From Rhinopithecus roxellana (Eukaryota > Chordata > Mammalia > Primates > Cercopithecidae): a stretch of DNA of 64,000 nt. The notes under the pieces are model-generated. The model did not search any database and was not told the origin of the DNA. It was given only the letters and a program-made list of their open reading frames with translations. A program made the position numbers and the translations under genes. The DNA lies in contig NC_044560.1 of assembly GCF_007565055.1 (NCBI RefSeq), forward strand, positions 83,333,295 through 83,397,294, read 5' to 3'. Positions 45,700 to 55,049 of the stretch are shown here, piece by piece; position 1 is the first letter of the stretch, and every line of letters begins with the position of its first letter.

Positions 45700-46534
45700 T
45701 TTCCCCCTTTTTGTTTTGCCTCAATCTTAGAAAGGTAGCCCATACTTGTTCCTGTTTTTTCCTTTGTTTTTGGATGCGATGGAGGGAGTATTGGATTACC
45801 AGGAGAAGTAGACTCAATCCAAGCGCCCAAAGCAATATACTTCCAGAGATTGTAGAAATCCATGTTTTCATCTGGGTCCATGGATTAAGAGCAGCAAGGT
45901 GTTGACCCAGCTCCTGCATAGTAGCTGCTCCGGACAATACATGTAATTGTTGTTGAAATGCTTCGGAAATGTTTTGAGTGAGTTTTTGGATGTCCACACT
46001 AATATTTTTATGGCCTATTAATAGTTTTCGGATTTCGGTCCAATTTTGAGAGTTATTAAAAGGCACAGGTGTTACGCAAAATTGAGTAGAGTTCCAATCA
46101 CATTGCAGTGTTATCCGAGTACTGAGGACAGTGAGCTGATCTCCAAGCCACATTAAGGCTTGTTCCATGTTGTCCAATCTTTCAGCAAGTTGGGAGTCAA
46201 TGTTCCGTTGTTGCAGCCACAACCGGTGAGATTGTTCGTGCCATTGCTGTACAAATTCAGCATTTTGTATGCTTTGATGTAGTGCGAGCCCTGCCACAGC
46301 CGCAGTGGAGGCAATGGCAACAAGGCTCATCACCAAGGCAATTATAAGTCCAAGGGCACGACGGGTCCGCTGAAAGGAAGTCCGAATATAAGTCTCAAGA
46401 GGTGATGCCCCCCACGGTCGCGTAAGGTTGACAGGTAGCCAAATTTCCTTACGAGCCCTGAGGATATAAATATCCCCCGTAAAACTGCGCCACCAGGAAT
46501 GATTGAGGCAAAACAAAAATGTACACGTATCTTT
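45671..46534 (-). pseudogene. env: env, TM (transmembrane) part
   Basis: This codes for the C-terminal half of the envelope glycoprotein. A furin-type site RTRR lies near 46362. A hydrophobic fusion peptide rich in Ala/Val and Leu/Ile follows (46360-46260), then a heptad-repeat region, a short disulphide loop CDWNSTQFC near 46090, three or more N-glycosylation sites, a membrane span near 45810-45760 and a basic cytoplasmic tail. The stop (45673-45671) lies inside the LTR. No stop or frameshift occurs within this part. An AluY separates it from the SU part; both parts are in one frame across the target site. The loop lacks a CX6CC motif, as in MMTV/HML envelopes. Confidence 0.92.
45700..45713 (-). 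promoter_or_regulatory. Polypurine tract
   Basis: AAAAAGGGGGAAA on the minus strand, directly 5' of the 3' LTR: the plus-strand DNA primer site. It overlaps the end of env. Confidence 0.9.
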
Positions 46535-46829
46535 TTTTTTTTTTTGAGATGGAGTCTTGCTCTGTCGCCCAGGCTGGAGTGCAGTGGCCGGATCTCAGCT
46601 CACGGCAAGCTCCGCCTCCCGGGTTTACGCCATTCTCCTGCCTCAGCCTCCCGAGTAGCTGGGACTACAGGCGCCAGCCACCTCGCCCGGCTAGCTTTTT
46701 TTGTATTTTTTAGTAGAGACAGGGTTTCACCGTGTTAGTCAGGATGGTCTCGAACTCCTGACCTCGTGATCCGCCTGTCTCGGCCTCCCAAAGTGCTGGG
46801 ATTACAGGCTTGAGCCACCGCGCCCGGCC
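46535..46829 (-). mobile_element. AluY: AluY in env
   Basis: Antisense to the window but in the same direction as env. Flanked by the 10-bp duplication acgtatcttt (46525-46534 and 46830-46839). Younger than the provirus. Confidence 0.96.
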
Positions 46830-47733
46830 ACGTATCTTTACAATTAACAATCCCCGTATCATTATCCCACGTCAAGTTCCCCGCTAATAATAGATAAGGC
46901 TTTCGGACACAAGCAATAATATATCGGGAGGTATTCCGATGTAAGTGAATATGAAAGGAGCTCTTCGGGTTAGAAAGATTAAGGGACATATTTCCCACAA
47001 AAGTACTAATGGCATCACCTGCAGCTAATAACTTCCAAAGATGACTCTGTACTTGTAAAGAGTGTTTAAGATGAGGCATAGGTGGCGACAAGCCTCCTTC
47101 ATGCCATACCAAGGTCTCATTACCATCAGCGGCAATACTTTTATTTACCCGGTGCCATTTCAAAGGTATGTGACTAAATTTTGTTTGAAAATCACCGTGC
47201 ACACTCCAATTAGTTACTTGCAGCCCACTGTACTCTATTAAAATCCGGGGCTTACTTCCCCGACAGTGCTGCCACTCCAGCACCTCAATATTAGGGGAAA
47301 CCTCTGGGATAGGGCAAAAAGGTAAGGAACTAGGAATAGTCTCATTACTATATACAGTATGGTTATACTGAAAGCTTCTAGTTACAATAATAACAGTGTT
47401 AGCAGCCACATGGCTATGATTATAGCGAACAGCCCAAGCTTCATGCAATTTCCGGAGACAATGAGGACTAATTCCCATGCAAATCGGAAGTCCTTCCACT
47501 CCAAATTGGTATGTGCTGTTTATTATTCCTGTTTCCCGTTCTATGTTGTCATTACCCATATAGGGGGACGGCATCCAAGTAGTGTCATTGGTGAAAACCT
47601 TAATTTCCACCTCCCCCCAGGCGACTCCCTGATACAAGGGTGGAAAGGGAATATAAGTCCAATATTCACACAAAGCCTCACTAAGGGAAATAAGTCCCCC
47701 GCCGAGGCACATCCAACAAAAGAAGAGGTGCAT
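46830..47733 (-). pseudogene. env: env, SU (surface) part
   Basis: Starts at ATG 47733 with a hydrophobic leader (LFFCWMCLGGGLISL), then WTYIPFPPL, which resembles the mature SU start of HML-type envelopes. About ten N-X-S/T sites and several Cys follow, ending in VNCKDT at the Alu. The frame is open for all of this length; the apparent tail after 46829 is Alu-encoded. The start is chosen because the pol C terminus ends just upstream (47753) and ATG is the first in frame after it. The upstream frame is also open for about ten codons, and env would normally be made from a spliced RNA. Confidence 0.9.
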
Positions 47734-47752
47734 GCTGAGTCCAGTTTTCTTT

Positions 47753-48651
47753 TCAAAAGGGTTTCAATCGCCTTGTAGGAAACCACTCAGGTCCGCTCCC
47801 TGTAAGGATAAGAGCATAGCCCCGTCCCTGTTTTAGAACTTGCCCTTGAGCATACTTACCCTCTTCATTAGGATACCAAACCCTTAAATTGTCAGCGGGG
47901 ACTATCGCCAAGGGAGGTGAGGAAAGATGAGTTACGGCAGCGGAGTCCTGCAATTGTCTCCATTGATTCAAAAAATTTAAGGTAAAAAGAACCTTCAGTA
48001 TCTGGTTTCTGGGGGACTCATTCCCCCTTTTTGTTTTTGCAGCTGCGTTTTTAAGATTAAATTTGCGCGCTCAATAATGGCTTGACCTTGACTGTTGCCC
48101 GGGATACCGGTGAGATGTCGAATATTGTATTGCTGTAAGAAAATTTGTAATTTACAAGAGACATAGGCAGGGGCATTATCAGTTTTAAGTATAAGAGGAA
48201 TGCCCATGATGGTAAAACAAGCTAAGAGATGAGTAATAAGAGTCAGCTTTTTCAGATGGCAAAGGAGTTGCCCATTGAAAATGAGAGAAAGTATCAATGG
48301 TATGATGAACATACTTTAATCGTCCAAAAGAAGGGACATGTGTGACATCCATTTGTCAGATCTGATTAACTTGAGTACCTTGCGGGTTAACCCCAGGATG
48401 GAAAGATGGAATGCTTAAAGGAGCACAAGAAGGACAAGCTCGGATAAGAGAACGAGCTTGTTTACGAGTTAAATGAAACCGTCGTTGAAGGCCAGAACTA
48501 TTAGTTTGATGTAGAGTATGTTCTTGTTCTGCAGCCTGCAGGTGGCCGATTAAAAGCGAATCAATTTGAGTATTACCATGAACTAGGGGTCCAGGAAGTT
48601 GAGAATGAGAACAAAGATGAGTAATGAATAAAGGAGCTCGACGTTGGCTCA
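47753..48651 (-). pseudogene. pol: pol, integrase part (broken)
   Basis: The zinc-finger region has HTLHQTNSSG and a CPSC pair; the second His of the usual HxxxH looks replaced by Gln. A TGA (48358-48356) precedes the first catalytic Asp in MDVTHVPSF. A frameshift lies near 48250. The second Asp is in KTDNAPAY (about 48180) and the Glu in AIIERAN (about 48065). A stop and frameshift near 48000-47972 come before the C-terminal DNA-binding region (VWYPNEEGKYAQG to RRLKPF), which stays open to 47753. Non-functional. Confidence 0.9.
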
Positions 48652-49546
48652 AAGTGGACCTTGAACAGGAAATACAGATATTGGTGAGAAAGGTAACACA
48701 GAATGCTGCCTGAAAAATGAAAAGATCGGAGACTTAGGATATTGGGTAGAAAATTGTCCAACAAATGAGGCGCAAGCAACTTGGCAAGAATCAGAAGTGG
48801 CAAGGAGATAAGTAATCTGACTATGAGTGAATTGAGAGATAATTAAGGAAGGATCTCCTCCCCAGAGTTGTCGACAGCGATGTCGTCCTTTGATGATTAA
48901 TTTAGCTAAACGATCAACATAAGTAGTCAAGCGTTTAGATGTTTTGTTGGACAAAAAGATCCATTGTAACGGCCGATTTGTTCGATGAATCATTCCTGTG
49001 GGAGAATGTAAAGTGTGAAATAAACACAAGGAAAGGGGAACGTCAGGAAGGATATAATGTAAATGGGCTTTTTGAAGCTGCTCTTCTACCAGCTGGAGTT
49101 CCTGTAAAGCCAAAGGAGTTAAATGACGTGGGCTGTCCAAGTGACTGTCTCCTTCTAGAATAGAAAAAAGATGTTGTAACTGATACGTTGGTATTCCTAA
49201 AACAGGACGCATCCAGTTAATGTCTCCTAAAAGCTTTTGAAAGTCATTTAATGTTTTTAAATGATCGCGTCGAATTTGAATTTTTTGGGGTTGAATATTT
49301 CGTGCTCCTAAGGTATAACCTAAATATTGAATAGGAAAATTCATTTGAATTTTTTCTGGGGCAATATTAAGTGAGTAAAAAGAAAGCTGAGTTTGTAACG
49401 ATGCAAAAGCATCTTGCTGCTTTTCTTTGGTGGGTGCAGCAAGAAGAATGTCATCCATATAATGATATAAAAGAACAGAAGGATGACACTTTTGAACAGG
49501 ATCCAGGGCCCGATAAACAAATTCTTGACACAAGGTAGGGCTGTTT
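48649..49546 (-). pseudogene. pol: pol, RT palm/thumb and connection
   Basis: Open frame after the pol Alu. It holds YMDDILLA near 49455 (RT active site), then thumb sequence GDINWMRPVLGIPTYQL and the connection region. The RNase H start is recognisable, but no FTDGS-type catalytic block is seen; the frame ends at 48649 close to the integrase N-terminal text in another frame. I infer an internal deletion here. The first 11-12 codons of the longer frame come from the Alu. Confidence 0.9.
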
Positions 49547-49561
49547 AACATACCTTGAGGT

Positions 49562-49851
49562 GGCCGGGTGCGGTGGCTCAAGCCTGTAATCCCAGCACTT
49601 TGGGAGGCCGAGACGGGCGGATCACAAGTTCAGGAGATCAAGACCATCCTGGCTAACACGGTGAAACCCTGTCTCTACTAAAAACTACAAAAAACTAGCC
49701 GGGCGAGGTGGCAGGCGCCTGTAGTCCCAGCTACTTGGGAGGCTGAGGCAGGAGAATGGCGTGAGCCCGGGAAGTGGAGCTTGCAGTGAGCTGAGATCCG
49801 GCCACTGCACTCCAGCCTGGGCGACAGAGCGAGACTCCATCTCCAAAAAAA
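49562..49851 (+). mobile_element. AluY: AluY in pol
   Basis: Sense Alu, opposite in direction to pol. Flanked by the 15-bp duplication aacataccttgaggt (49547-49561 and 49852-49866). It splits the RT between VLPQG and the next block. Confidence 0.96.
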
Positions 49852-49866
49852 AACATACCTTGAGGT

Positions 49867-50311
49867 AAAACTTTCCACTGATATCGCGAAAGTAGCTGAG
49901 AATTATTAAAAACAGGGACAGAGAAGGCAAAACGCTCACAATCCTTTTGATGCAAAGGAATAGAGAAAAAACAATCCTTTAAATCAATAATCATGAGTAA
50001 CCAATCTTGAAGAATCATAGAAGGATTAGGAAGGCCAGGTTGTAAAGATCCCACGGGTTGAATACATGCATTAACAGCACGAAGATCTGTTAATAGTCTC
50101 CATTTACCGGTTTTTTTCTTTATTACAAAGACAGGGGAATTCCATGGAGAAGTACTAGGCTCTATATGACCTAAGGATAATTGTTCCTGAACTAAGTTTT
50201 CCAAGGCCTCAAGCTTTTTACGTGTTAAAGGCCACTGTCCAATCCATATAGGAACATTAGTTTTCCACGTCAAAGGAAGGGCTTGAGGCTGCTGAACAGT
50301 GGCTACATGTT
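49867..50311 (-). pseudogene. pol: pol, RT fingers (5' end of pol)
   Basis: In the -1 frame relative to protease. It starts at the slippery site and reads ALPLTWKTNVPIW, then TGKWRLLTDLRAVN and IDLKDCFFSIPL, which has the first RT catalytic Asp. It is open until the Alu. The first Met-like start at 50273 is not biological, because pol is made by frameshifting. Confidence 0.9.
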
Positions 50312-50315
50312 TAAA
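50309..50315 (-). promoter_or_regulatory. pro-pol frameshift site TTTAAAC
   Basis: The minus strand has T TTA AAC in the pro frame, followed by ATG TAG. pol continues in the -1 frame, as expected for ribosomal frameshifting. Confidence 0.85.
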
Positions 50316-51193
50316 GATTTTTTAAGGGGATTGTAGCCCATGTGGAACATCATATTCTTGGCAGAATTAGAGACATGAGGAATAGAAACAAAAGCTCCAA
50401 ATTGTTGTAATAAATCTCGCCCCCATAAGTTTAGGGCAATAGGAACAATATAAAACTGGACTTGGGCCGTTTGACCATCCGGCCCTCGACAACTCAAGAA
50501 TTGAGAACTTTGATACACCTCAGAGGCAGAACCTAATCCGGTAAGAGAAACAGCAACAGGCTGTTTAGGCCACTGTAAAGGCCATTGGTTGGAGGCAATA
50601 ATAGAAACGTCAGCTCCAGTGTCGACCAAGCCCTGAAAAATTTGTCCCTCTACTTTGAGGGGAAACAAAGGTTTTTGTTGAGTTACTAAAGTTTCCCAAA
50701 AAATATGTTTACCCGTGCTTCCAAAACCTCCAGTTCTTTTTTGTCCCCGTGAAGGAAACTGAAAATAGGGTAATAAAAGAAGTTGTGCAACCCGCTGCCC
50801 CCCTTTAAGGGATATGGGTTTATGAGCCTGTGCCATAATTTGAATTTCCCCTTTATAATCAGAATCTATAACTTCCAAATGAACTTGTAAACCCTGTAGA
50901 ATGCTACTGCTGCGTCCTATAAGCAGTCCAACAGTATGTGATGGTAATGGCCCAAAAACACCTGTAGGCAATTTAACAATCCCCATTTCTGGGGTAAGTT
51001 CGATGGCCTGCAAAATCGCCACATCAGCAGTGGCGCTACCAGAAGTAGCAGAGAAAAGCTGAGCTACTGAAAATTGGGGGTTAACATTGACTGACTGGCC
51101 TGCTGATGCTGGACCCCCTGAGCTGACTGGAAATGGCAAATGAAGAGGGCTTGTATTGTTGTTGGGGCCCCAAGCTGAAGGGCCCCTTTGCAA

Positions 51194-51200
51194 GTTTCCC
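51194..51200 (-). promoter_or_regulatory. gag-pro frameshift-like site GGGAAAC
   Basis: G GGA AAC sits in the gag frame just after the second zinc knuckle, where betaretroviruses shift. Here the downstream dUTPase is already in frame. Confidence 0.6.
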
Positions 51201-51262
51201 GATCCGGAGGTTAAAAGATTACCATCTTTGTCTACCTTAGAGTGACATTCATTAGTCCAGTG

Positions 51263-52848
51263 TCACCCTTTGCCGCAACGACGACAGGGCTCAGTGGGAA
51301 GCTTTTTAGATCCTACTCTTGAGGAGTCGCTCTTATTAGATAGTTTACGGCACTCCTTTTTAAAATGACCAGTCTTTCCACATTGGAAGCAAACTCCCTT
51401 TTTTCCCATGAGTGCCTTAGATAAAGCTCCAGCAAACAATTGTGCATTATAGGCAGCCCCTCCCACTCCTGCACAGGCTCTAATAAAATCTTCTATTTGT
51501 AAGTTTCCAGCAGCCTTGAGAGGACGCAACAACCTCTGACATTCCTGATTAGCATTCTCGAAGGCTAGTGTGGTTATCAGGATTTTGCCTGCAGCCCCAC
51601 TACCCACAGTCTTTATTACAGCATCTTGGAGCCGAGCAACAAAATCAGGATAAGGTTCATTGGCACCCTGCAAAACCTTAACAAAAGACAAGGCAGTTTT
51701 CCCCGATGGTTCTACTTTACACCAAGCCTTTAAAAACAGTCCTTTAACTTATGATAATGCCATGTCATCGAGTCCAGATTGAGCCGCTACTGTAGCAAAC
51801 TGACCAGTACCTGTTAATTGCTCCTCTGTTGGCCCTGGAGGATTTCTAGCGGCATTACGGCGAGCCTGTTCTTTGGCATCTTCCAGCCACCAACTGCGTA
51901 GCTGAAGCCACTGAGAGCGGTCCAAAACAGCCTTCCCCAAGGTCTCCCAATCAAGAGGCAAAAACAAATTCTCAGAGGAGAAAGAATCTAAAAGCCCCAT
52001 GACAAAGGGGGATTGAGGGCCATAATTAGCAACAGCTGCCTTCATTTCTTTAAGGAACTTAAATTGAAGGACATTATACTGTACATTTATACCTCCTTGA
52101 GGAAATTGATCATTAGGACCAAAAGGTTGCCTAGTAATGGGAAACAATTGTAGAGGATCTTCATCCTCTTGAGAATCCAATACCTCAATTACAGCTTTAG
52201 CAGTAGAAGCAGGGAAAGCAAAAACCGTGCCTGAACGAGGCAACATTTCCACCGGCGGTGGCGGTAGGGGAAAACTGTCCTCCTCCTCCACCTTGGGTGC
52301 CGATGGGGGTGGATGGACCACAGGAAAAGTAAAAACAGGAGTGGGTGGAGGAGAAGGCTGAGGGGGAGATAACTGTAATTGTAAAATTTGTTGTAGCAAT
52401 TGGACAACTGGCTGAAGCTCCTTTTGAATTTCTGATTCCTTTTCATGAAACACATCATCAGACAAAGGAACGTTTCCACCAGCTGCAGGATTATCTAAAG
52501 AAGGGGAAATGGCTATTGGAGACTTCGAAGACTCCTCATCCCCATTTCCCCTTTTTCAGAGTCTGTCTCTAAGAGCTCCAAAGCTTGGGTAATAGAAGCA
52601 CAAAGGGCCCATAAAGGTGCTGACATTACATCACCGCGCTGGTGTGCTTAACGAAGGGTCTTAACAACCTGTTGCCAATCTCGTTTATTTAATTGCACTT
52701 TAGTTTGATATTAAAACCAAGAGCAATGTTGTTCCACATGAGCAAACAATTTTTGCAGAGTTCTCTCTTTTGTATCAACCCCAATCGAAAGTAAAAGCCC
52801 TTGTAATAATCTTAAATATTCTGAGGCCAAGGAACTGGAATTCCCCAT
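51263..52848 (-). pseudogene. gag: gag (broken)
   Basis: The ATG at 52848-52846 begins MGNSSS, a myristoylation-type matrix start. TAA stops lie at 52713-52711 and 52650-52648, and a frameshift near 52540. The Pro-rich region and the capsid follow in the open frame to a TAA at 51751-51749. The major homology region (QGANEPYPDFVARLQ) is near 51660. The first zinc knuckle CFQCGKTGHFKKEC is near 51390. The second, CRRCGKG..., is cut by TGA at 51265-51263, just before its His. Three of the breaks are single-base changes, so gag was probably intact at insertion. Confidence 0.92.
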
Positions 52849-52942
52849 AATGAAAGCTTAAGAAGGTTCCCCTTAACAATCCCCGGGTTTTACCCGCTCC
52901 TAGGGGGTTCCCCTTCTTGTTCCCCACTACTCACCCGTGCGG

Positions 52943-52960
52943 ACCCTGCTCGCTGCGCCA
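52943..52960 (-). promoter_or_regulatory. Primer-binding site, tRNA-Ser type
   Basis: Two nucleotides after the 5' LTR the minus strand reads TGGCGCAGCGAGCAGGGT. This is complementary over 18 nt to the 3' end (with CCA) of a tRNA-Ser whose acceptor arm ends CTGCTCGCTGCG, as I remember it for tRNA-Ser(UGA). It does not match the tRNA-Lys site (TGGCGCCC...) of most betaretroviruses. Confidence 0.8.
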
Positions 52961-52962
52961 CT

Positions 52963-53277
52963 TATTGAGGACCGCGCTGGGGGTGGTGAAGAATGAACAG
53001 ACACAAGAGACAAAGACAAACAGAGAACATGGCGGCCGCGCGCAGAGCCTCCGCCTCACTTTATTTATACTCCATAAACCTCACGTCAGCAGAAATAACA
53101 CAATGCAAAACAAACTTTCTCTACCCAGATGTAACCTTCTGCTTAGTTCCTTGTCTCTAGGCTCTTCCTTATTTGTCTGCCTTCTTGGCGCCTACTGGAG
53201 TTCATTAAACGTTCAATTGGAGATACTGTCCTTGAGCCCTATGTATTCTTAGCATATTGTTTTCAATGGCCCCTGCA
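52963..53277 (-). repeat. 5' LTR of the provirus
   Basis: 315 bp, same length as the 3' LTR, with 5 differences (1.6 percent). Three of the five involve CpG positions. Confidence 0.95.
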
Positions 53278-53283
53278 TGTAAT
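53278..53283. repeat. Target-site duplication, right
   Basis: tgtaat, matching 45379-45384. Confidence 0.9.
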
Positions 53284-53543
53284 CTGGCCTTTGCTTCTCT
53301 ATCCATTCATATTTCCTGTCACCTGGACTGGCTATATAATTTGTGGGGCCCAGTGCAAAATGAAAATGCAGAGCTCCTTGTTCAAAAACTATTAAGAATT
53401 TTAAGAGGGCAATGGCAGAGCATTAAACCAGACATCAGTCCTTTCTTTCCTTTTTTTCAATTCTTAAAATATTTATTTAGACTTTATTATTTTTATTTGT
53501 TAGTAATTTAATTTTTCTTCTTCCCACTCCTCCTCCTCTTCTT
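53284..53543 (+). repeat. L2: L2 right part and unresolved sequence
   Basis: Continuation of the L2 to about 53330, then an unclassified block similar in wording to 6425-6470 ('cagtgcaaaatgaaaatgc'), probably an old repeat. Confidence 0.5.
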
Positions 53544-53796
53544 CTTCTTTTTTTGAAACAGGGCAGTGGCACGATCTCGGCTCACTGCAACCTCCACCTT
53601 TCAAGTTCAAGAGATTCTCATGCCTCAGCCCCCCAAGTAGCTGGGATTACAGGTATGTGTCACCATGCACAGCTAATTTTTGTATTTTTAGTAGAGACTG
53701 GGTTTTGCCATGTTGGGCAGGCTGGTCTCAAGTGAGCCGCCTGCCTCAGCCTTCCAGAGTGCTGGGATTACAGGTGTGAGCCACCGCACCTGGCTC
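53544..53796 (-). mobile_element. Alu
   Basis: Antisense Alu lacking part of its 3' end; a GTTTT microsatellite (53799-53820) follows. Confidence 0.88.
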
Positions 53797-54032
53797 TTTT
53801 TTTGTTTTGTTTTGTTTTGTTAAGTAAAAAACCTCACCTGGAAGCACCAGCCCTTTCTGAGTGTGCGGCCCTGTGCCACCACATGGGTTGCATGCCCATG
53901 AAGCTGGTCTACCTGCCATCCACTTCCTCAACCCAATGGCATCCTCCCGTTTTTTAGACATGTGCCAACCGGTTTTCTGTTTCATCTTAGCATGGCTCAC
54001 TACTTCTCATTAAGGTCTCTCATTGGAGAGGG

Positions 54033-54343
54033 TAGTCTTTTTTTTTTTTTTGAGACAGAGTCTTGCTCTGCTGCCCAGGCTGGAGTGCAGTGGCCAGATC
54101 TCCACTTACTGCAATCTCCAGCTCCCGGGTTCAAGCCATTCCCCTGCCTCAGCCTCCTGAGTTGCTGGGATTACTAGCACACACCACCCACGCCCGGCTT
54201 ATTTTTGTATTTTTAGTAGAAATGGGGTTTCACCACGTTGGCCAGGCTGGTCTCAAACTCCTGACCTCAAGTCATCCACCCGCCACCACTCCAGCCTGGG
54301 CGACAGAGCGAGACTCCATATATATATATATATATATATATGT
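54033..54343 (-). repeat. Alu fused to an inverted Alu end, then (TA)n
   Basis: An antisense Alu (54033-54282) stops after 'catccacccgcc' and joins a sense Alu 3' end (54284-54317), whose tail has become (AT)12 at 54318-54341. Confidence 0.85.
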
Positions 54344-54431
54344 CATACTGGCGTAGAGTGAATCCCTAGTCCAATATGACTGGTATCCTTATAAAAATAC
54401 TTAATTTTTATTTTTATTTATTTATTTATTT

Positions 54432-54500
54432 TTTAGACGGAGTCTCTCTCTGTCGCCCCAGGCTGGAGTGCAGTGGCGCGATCTCGACTCACCGCAACCA
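54432..54500 (-). repeat. Alu fragment
   Basis: First 60 bp of an antisense Alu with an ATTT tail, cut after 'actcaccgcaacc'. Confidence 0.85.
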
Positions 54501-54739
54501 AAAGGAGACATTTTGACATGGAGATATATACAGGGAATATGCCCTGTGAACAAGAAGATGGCCATATGCAAGCCCAGGAGAGAAGTCTGGAACAGACCGT
54601 TTCCTCACAGCGCTCAGAAGGAACGAACCCTGCCAACATCTTGCTTTCAGATGCCCCCAGGATTGTGACACAGTAAGATCTGTTATTGACGCCACCCGGT
54701 TGGTGACATTTAGGTACAGCAGCCCTAGCAAACGAATAC

Positions 54740-54985
54740 ACCCCCATTAGAACTAAGCTCCCTGAGAGCGGTAAGCTGCCTTGTCTTGCTCACGGCTGTC
54801 AAAGAACACGCCTGTACGGTCACTTAGCACCTAGTACTGCCATTTACCCGTTTCACTAGTATGTATGAACCGGACAGCCTGTCAAGGGAAGAGCTGAATC
54901 TTTTATCTTTTGTAACGACTACCCAGTGAAGGACACGGGTATGCAATAAAAACCTGTTGAATCGATTAAATCATTTCACTTATTT
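54740..54985 (+). repeat. L2: L2 3' end relic
   Basis: 'actaagctccctgagagcgg' to 'caataaaaacctgttgaatc' has the order of the L2 terminus. Confidence 0.55.
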
Positions 54986-55049
54986 CCAGATTTTTGCGGA
55001 GAGCGCCGGTAGGTGAAATGTGTACGGACTGATGAGTCACAGCTCTTAG

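Larger units (their letters stand above)
50303..51262 (-). pseudogene. pro: pro: dUTPase-protease frame (open)
   Basis: A frame of about 320 codons. The N-terminal half is a dUTPase (SGSATADVAIL, later GRSSSILQGL and VIDSDYKGEI, a Gly-rich C-terminal motif GFGSTGK). The C-terminal half is an aspartic protease with LVDTGADVSII near 50600 and WGRDLL near 50400. The DTG triad is intact. TAG at 50305-50303 ends it. It is in the same frame as gag, unlike the usual -1 arrangement; see findings. There is no visible break in this frame, but there is no intact gag upstream to deliver ribosomes. Confidence 0.9.
45385..53277 (-). mobile_element. Class II (beta-like) endogenous provirus
   Basis: A 7.9-kb minus-strand provirus with order LTR, primer site, gag, dUTPase-protease, pol, env, polypurine tract, LTR. 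Class II is shown by the dUTPase fused before protease, two gag zinc knuckles, 6-bp duplication, and an HML/MMTV-type TM without a CX6CC cluster. Without its two AluY insertions it is about 7.3 kb. The LTRs are short for HML viruses. Breaks: several gag stops and a frameshift, an Alu in RT, a missing RNase H core, integrase stop and frameshift, and an Alu in env. It cannot encode a complete virus. I cannot match it to a named family. Confidence 0.95.

Noticed and set aside
50303..51262. pro frame as a domesticated host dUTPase/protease
   Set aside because: The provirus is too young and no host promoter, splice signal or start codon supports separate expression.
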